Positions 4,236 to 5,028 of a DNA stretch of 5,028 nucleotides are shown here, piece after piece. Both the position numbers and the translations under genes were made by a program. Under the pieces are notes generated by a model that was not told where the DNA came from, did not search any database, and worked only from the letters and a program-made list of their open reading frames with translations. How positions within the stretch are numbered: the stretch's first letter is position 1; every line of letters begins with the position of its first letter. This DNA is from Planctomycetota bacterium (GTDB lineage: Bacteria > Planctomycetota > Brocadiia > Brocadiales > Bathyanammoxibiaceae): NCBI GenBank assembly GCA_030598065.1, contig JAUVQR010000135.1, positions 1 to 5,028 on the forward strand. Reading direction: 5' to 3'.

Positions 4236-5028
4236 TCACGGAAGGTACTTCAGCAATTTGTCTATATCTTCGTGTGTGTTATAAAAATGCGGCGAGACAC
4301 GGATGCGGCTGTCCCTCAGGCTGACGATAACACCCTTGCTCGTCAGGTTACTGTGTATCCGCGGTAGATTGTGCTGCTCGGAATAGAATGAAACGATGCT
4401 GGACTTCTCGCCGTCCCTGCGGGAACTGAACACACTGTAACCCTTCTTCTCCAGCTTCTCCACCAGGTAGTCGGTAAGCCCAAGGACCCACGTCTCTACG
4501 TTCTTTATCCCCACCTCGTGTATGACCTCCAGCGAACCCTTCAGGCCGTAGATGCCCACCGTGTTCAGCGACCCGCACTCGAACCTCGTGGCGTCGGGGC
4601 GCAGGGTAAGGTTGTAGTCAAGGTAGTCTTCCTTATCCACCACGCTGGCCCATCCCACCTCATGCACCAGCAGCTTCTCCATCGATCCCTTTCTCGCATA
4701 AAATATACCCACTCCCTCGGGAGAGAGGAGCCACTTGTGCCCGTCCGCAGCCAGGAAGTCTATGCCCATTTCCTTGACGTCCAGCGACAGGGCGCCTAGC
4801 CCCTGGATGGCGTCCACTACAAATATTATGTCGTTTTCCCTGCAGAGCTCGCCGATGCGTTTGAGGTCGTTCTTGAAGCCGCTGGTAAATTCAACAAAAC
4901 TTATCGAAATCACCCTGGTCTGTTCGTCCACGGCCTTCTCAATCTTCTCAAAAGATATCCGGCCCTCTTCGTCTTCCGGAACCGACTTCACCTTCACCCA
5001 CCTGTCCCTGAGGTTCGTCCACGGATAC
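4236..5028 (-). CDS. Class V aminotransferase-fold PLP enzyme, N-terminus outside the window
   Basis: The C-terminal 263 codons of a PLP-dependent enzyme of the class V aminotransferase fold (cysteine desulfurase, isopenicillin N epimerase and kynureninase group). The frame stays open to the window edge. The residues before GTG at 4997 (YPWTNLRDRW) read as normal family sequence, so that GTG is not the true start and roughly 100-130 residues are missing. Counting from that GTG: Asp62 in VDAIQG contacts the PLP ring, His87-Lys88 in DGHKWLLSP is the PLP Schiff-base lysine, FECGSLNTVGIYGL (139-152) is the conserved substrate-side loop, and SPHFYNTHEDIDKLL (235-249) is the typical end. The loop with the catalytic cysteine of SufS/NifS-type desulfurases is absent, since VSLRDSRIRVSPHF runs straight through. 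The function is therefore an unassigned class V transferase, lyase or epimerase. The gene is convergent with cysC across a 91-base gap. Confidence 0.88.
   Translation of the reverse strand, partial: YPWTNLRDRWVKVKSVPEDEEGRISFEKIEKAVDEQTRVISISFVEFTSGFKNDLKRIGELCRENDIIFVVDAIQGLGALSLDVKEMGIDFLAADGHKWLLSPEGVGIFYARKGSMEKLLVHEVGWASVVDKEDYLDYNLTLRPDATRFECGSLNTVGIYGLKGSLEVIHEVGIKNVETWVLGLTDYLVEKLEKKGYSVFSSRRDGEKSSIVSFYSEQHNLPRIHSNLTSKGVIVSLRDSRIRVSPHFYNTHEDIDKLLKYLP

Noticed and set aside
4137..4367. 76-codon plus-strand frame starting at TTG over the cysC stop
   Set aside because: No ribosome binding site of its own, no recognisable domain, and most of it is antisense to the conserved C-terminus of the class V gene.

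Overview
The window looks like ordinary bacterial chromosome: mid-50s GC by eye (not counted), sigma70-type promoters, Shine-Dalgarno sites and one clear intrinsic terminator. The mix of a two-cluster ferredoxin-type DUF362 protein, a small CxxC glutaredoxin and many palindromic intergenic repeats would fit an anaerobic or subsurface lineage (deltaproteobacterial, Nitrospirota or Planctomycetes-like). That placement is inference, and no marker here fixes the phylum.

Layout, left to right. (1) 116-364 +, an 82-residue glutaredoxin/NrdH-like thiol-disulfide protein, closed by a strong hairpin terminator at 382-419. (2) A good promoter (TTGACA-N17-TAAAAT, 479-507) drives a 373-residue DUF362 iron-sulfur protein at 605-1726 +. 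(3) 1727-2094 holds no gene. It is packed with at least five hairpin or dispersed-repeat units, several of which carry a GTAG/CTAC end motif. (4) A promoter abutting the last repeat leads, with almost no 5' leader, into a 467-residue alkaline-phosphatase-superfamily phosphohydrolase/phosphomutase (2095-3498 +) with a complete predicted metal site. (5) A further promoter overlapping that gene's stop codon precedes cysC, adenylylsulfate kinase (3614-4144 +, GTG start). (6) Convergent with cysC is a class V PLP-dependent aminotransferase-fold gene (4236 to the window end, - strand, N-terminus missing).

The genes do not form one tight operon: each of the first four has its own terminator, promoter or long spacer. 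The two left genes share a redox/iron-sulfur theme. The phosphohydrolase and cysC are codirectional neighbours and may both act in nucleotide or sulfate-activation chemistry, but nothing in the window proves a joint pathway. The class V enzyme lacks the cysteine loop of SufS-type cysteine desulfurases, so it should not be read as a sulfur-mobilising partner of cysC. I see no clear sign of a new defence or mobile system. The least explained part is the repeat-rich spacer at 1741-2056 and its contact with the phosphohydrolase promoter.
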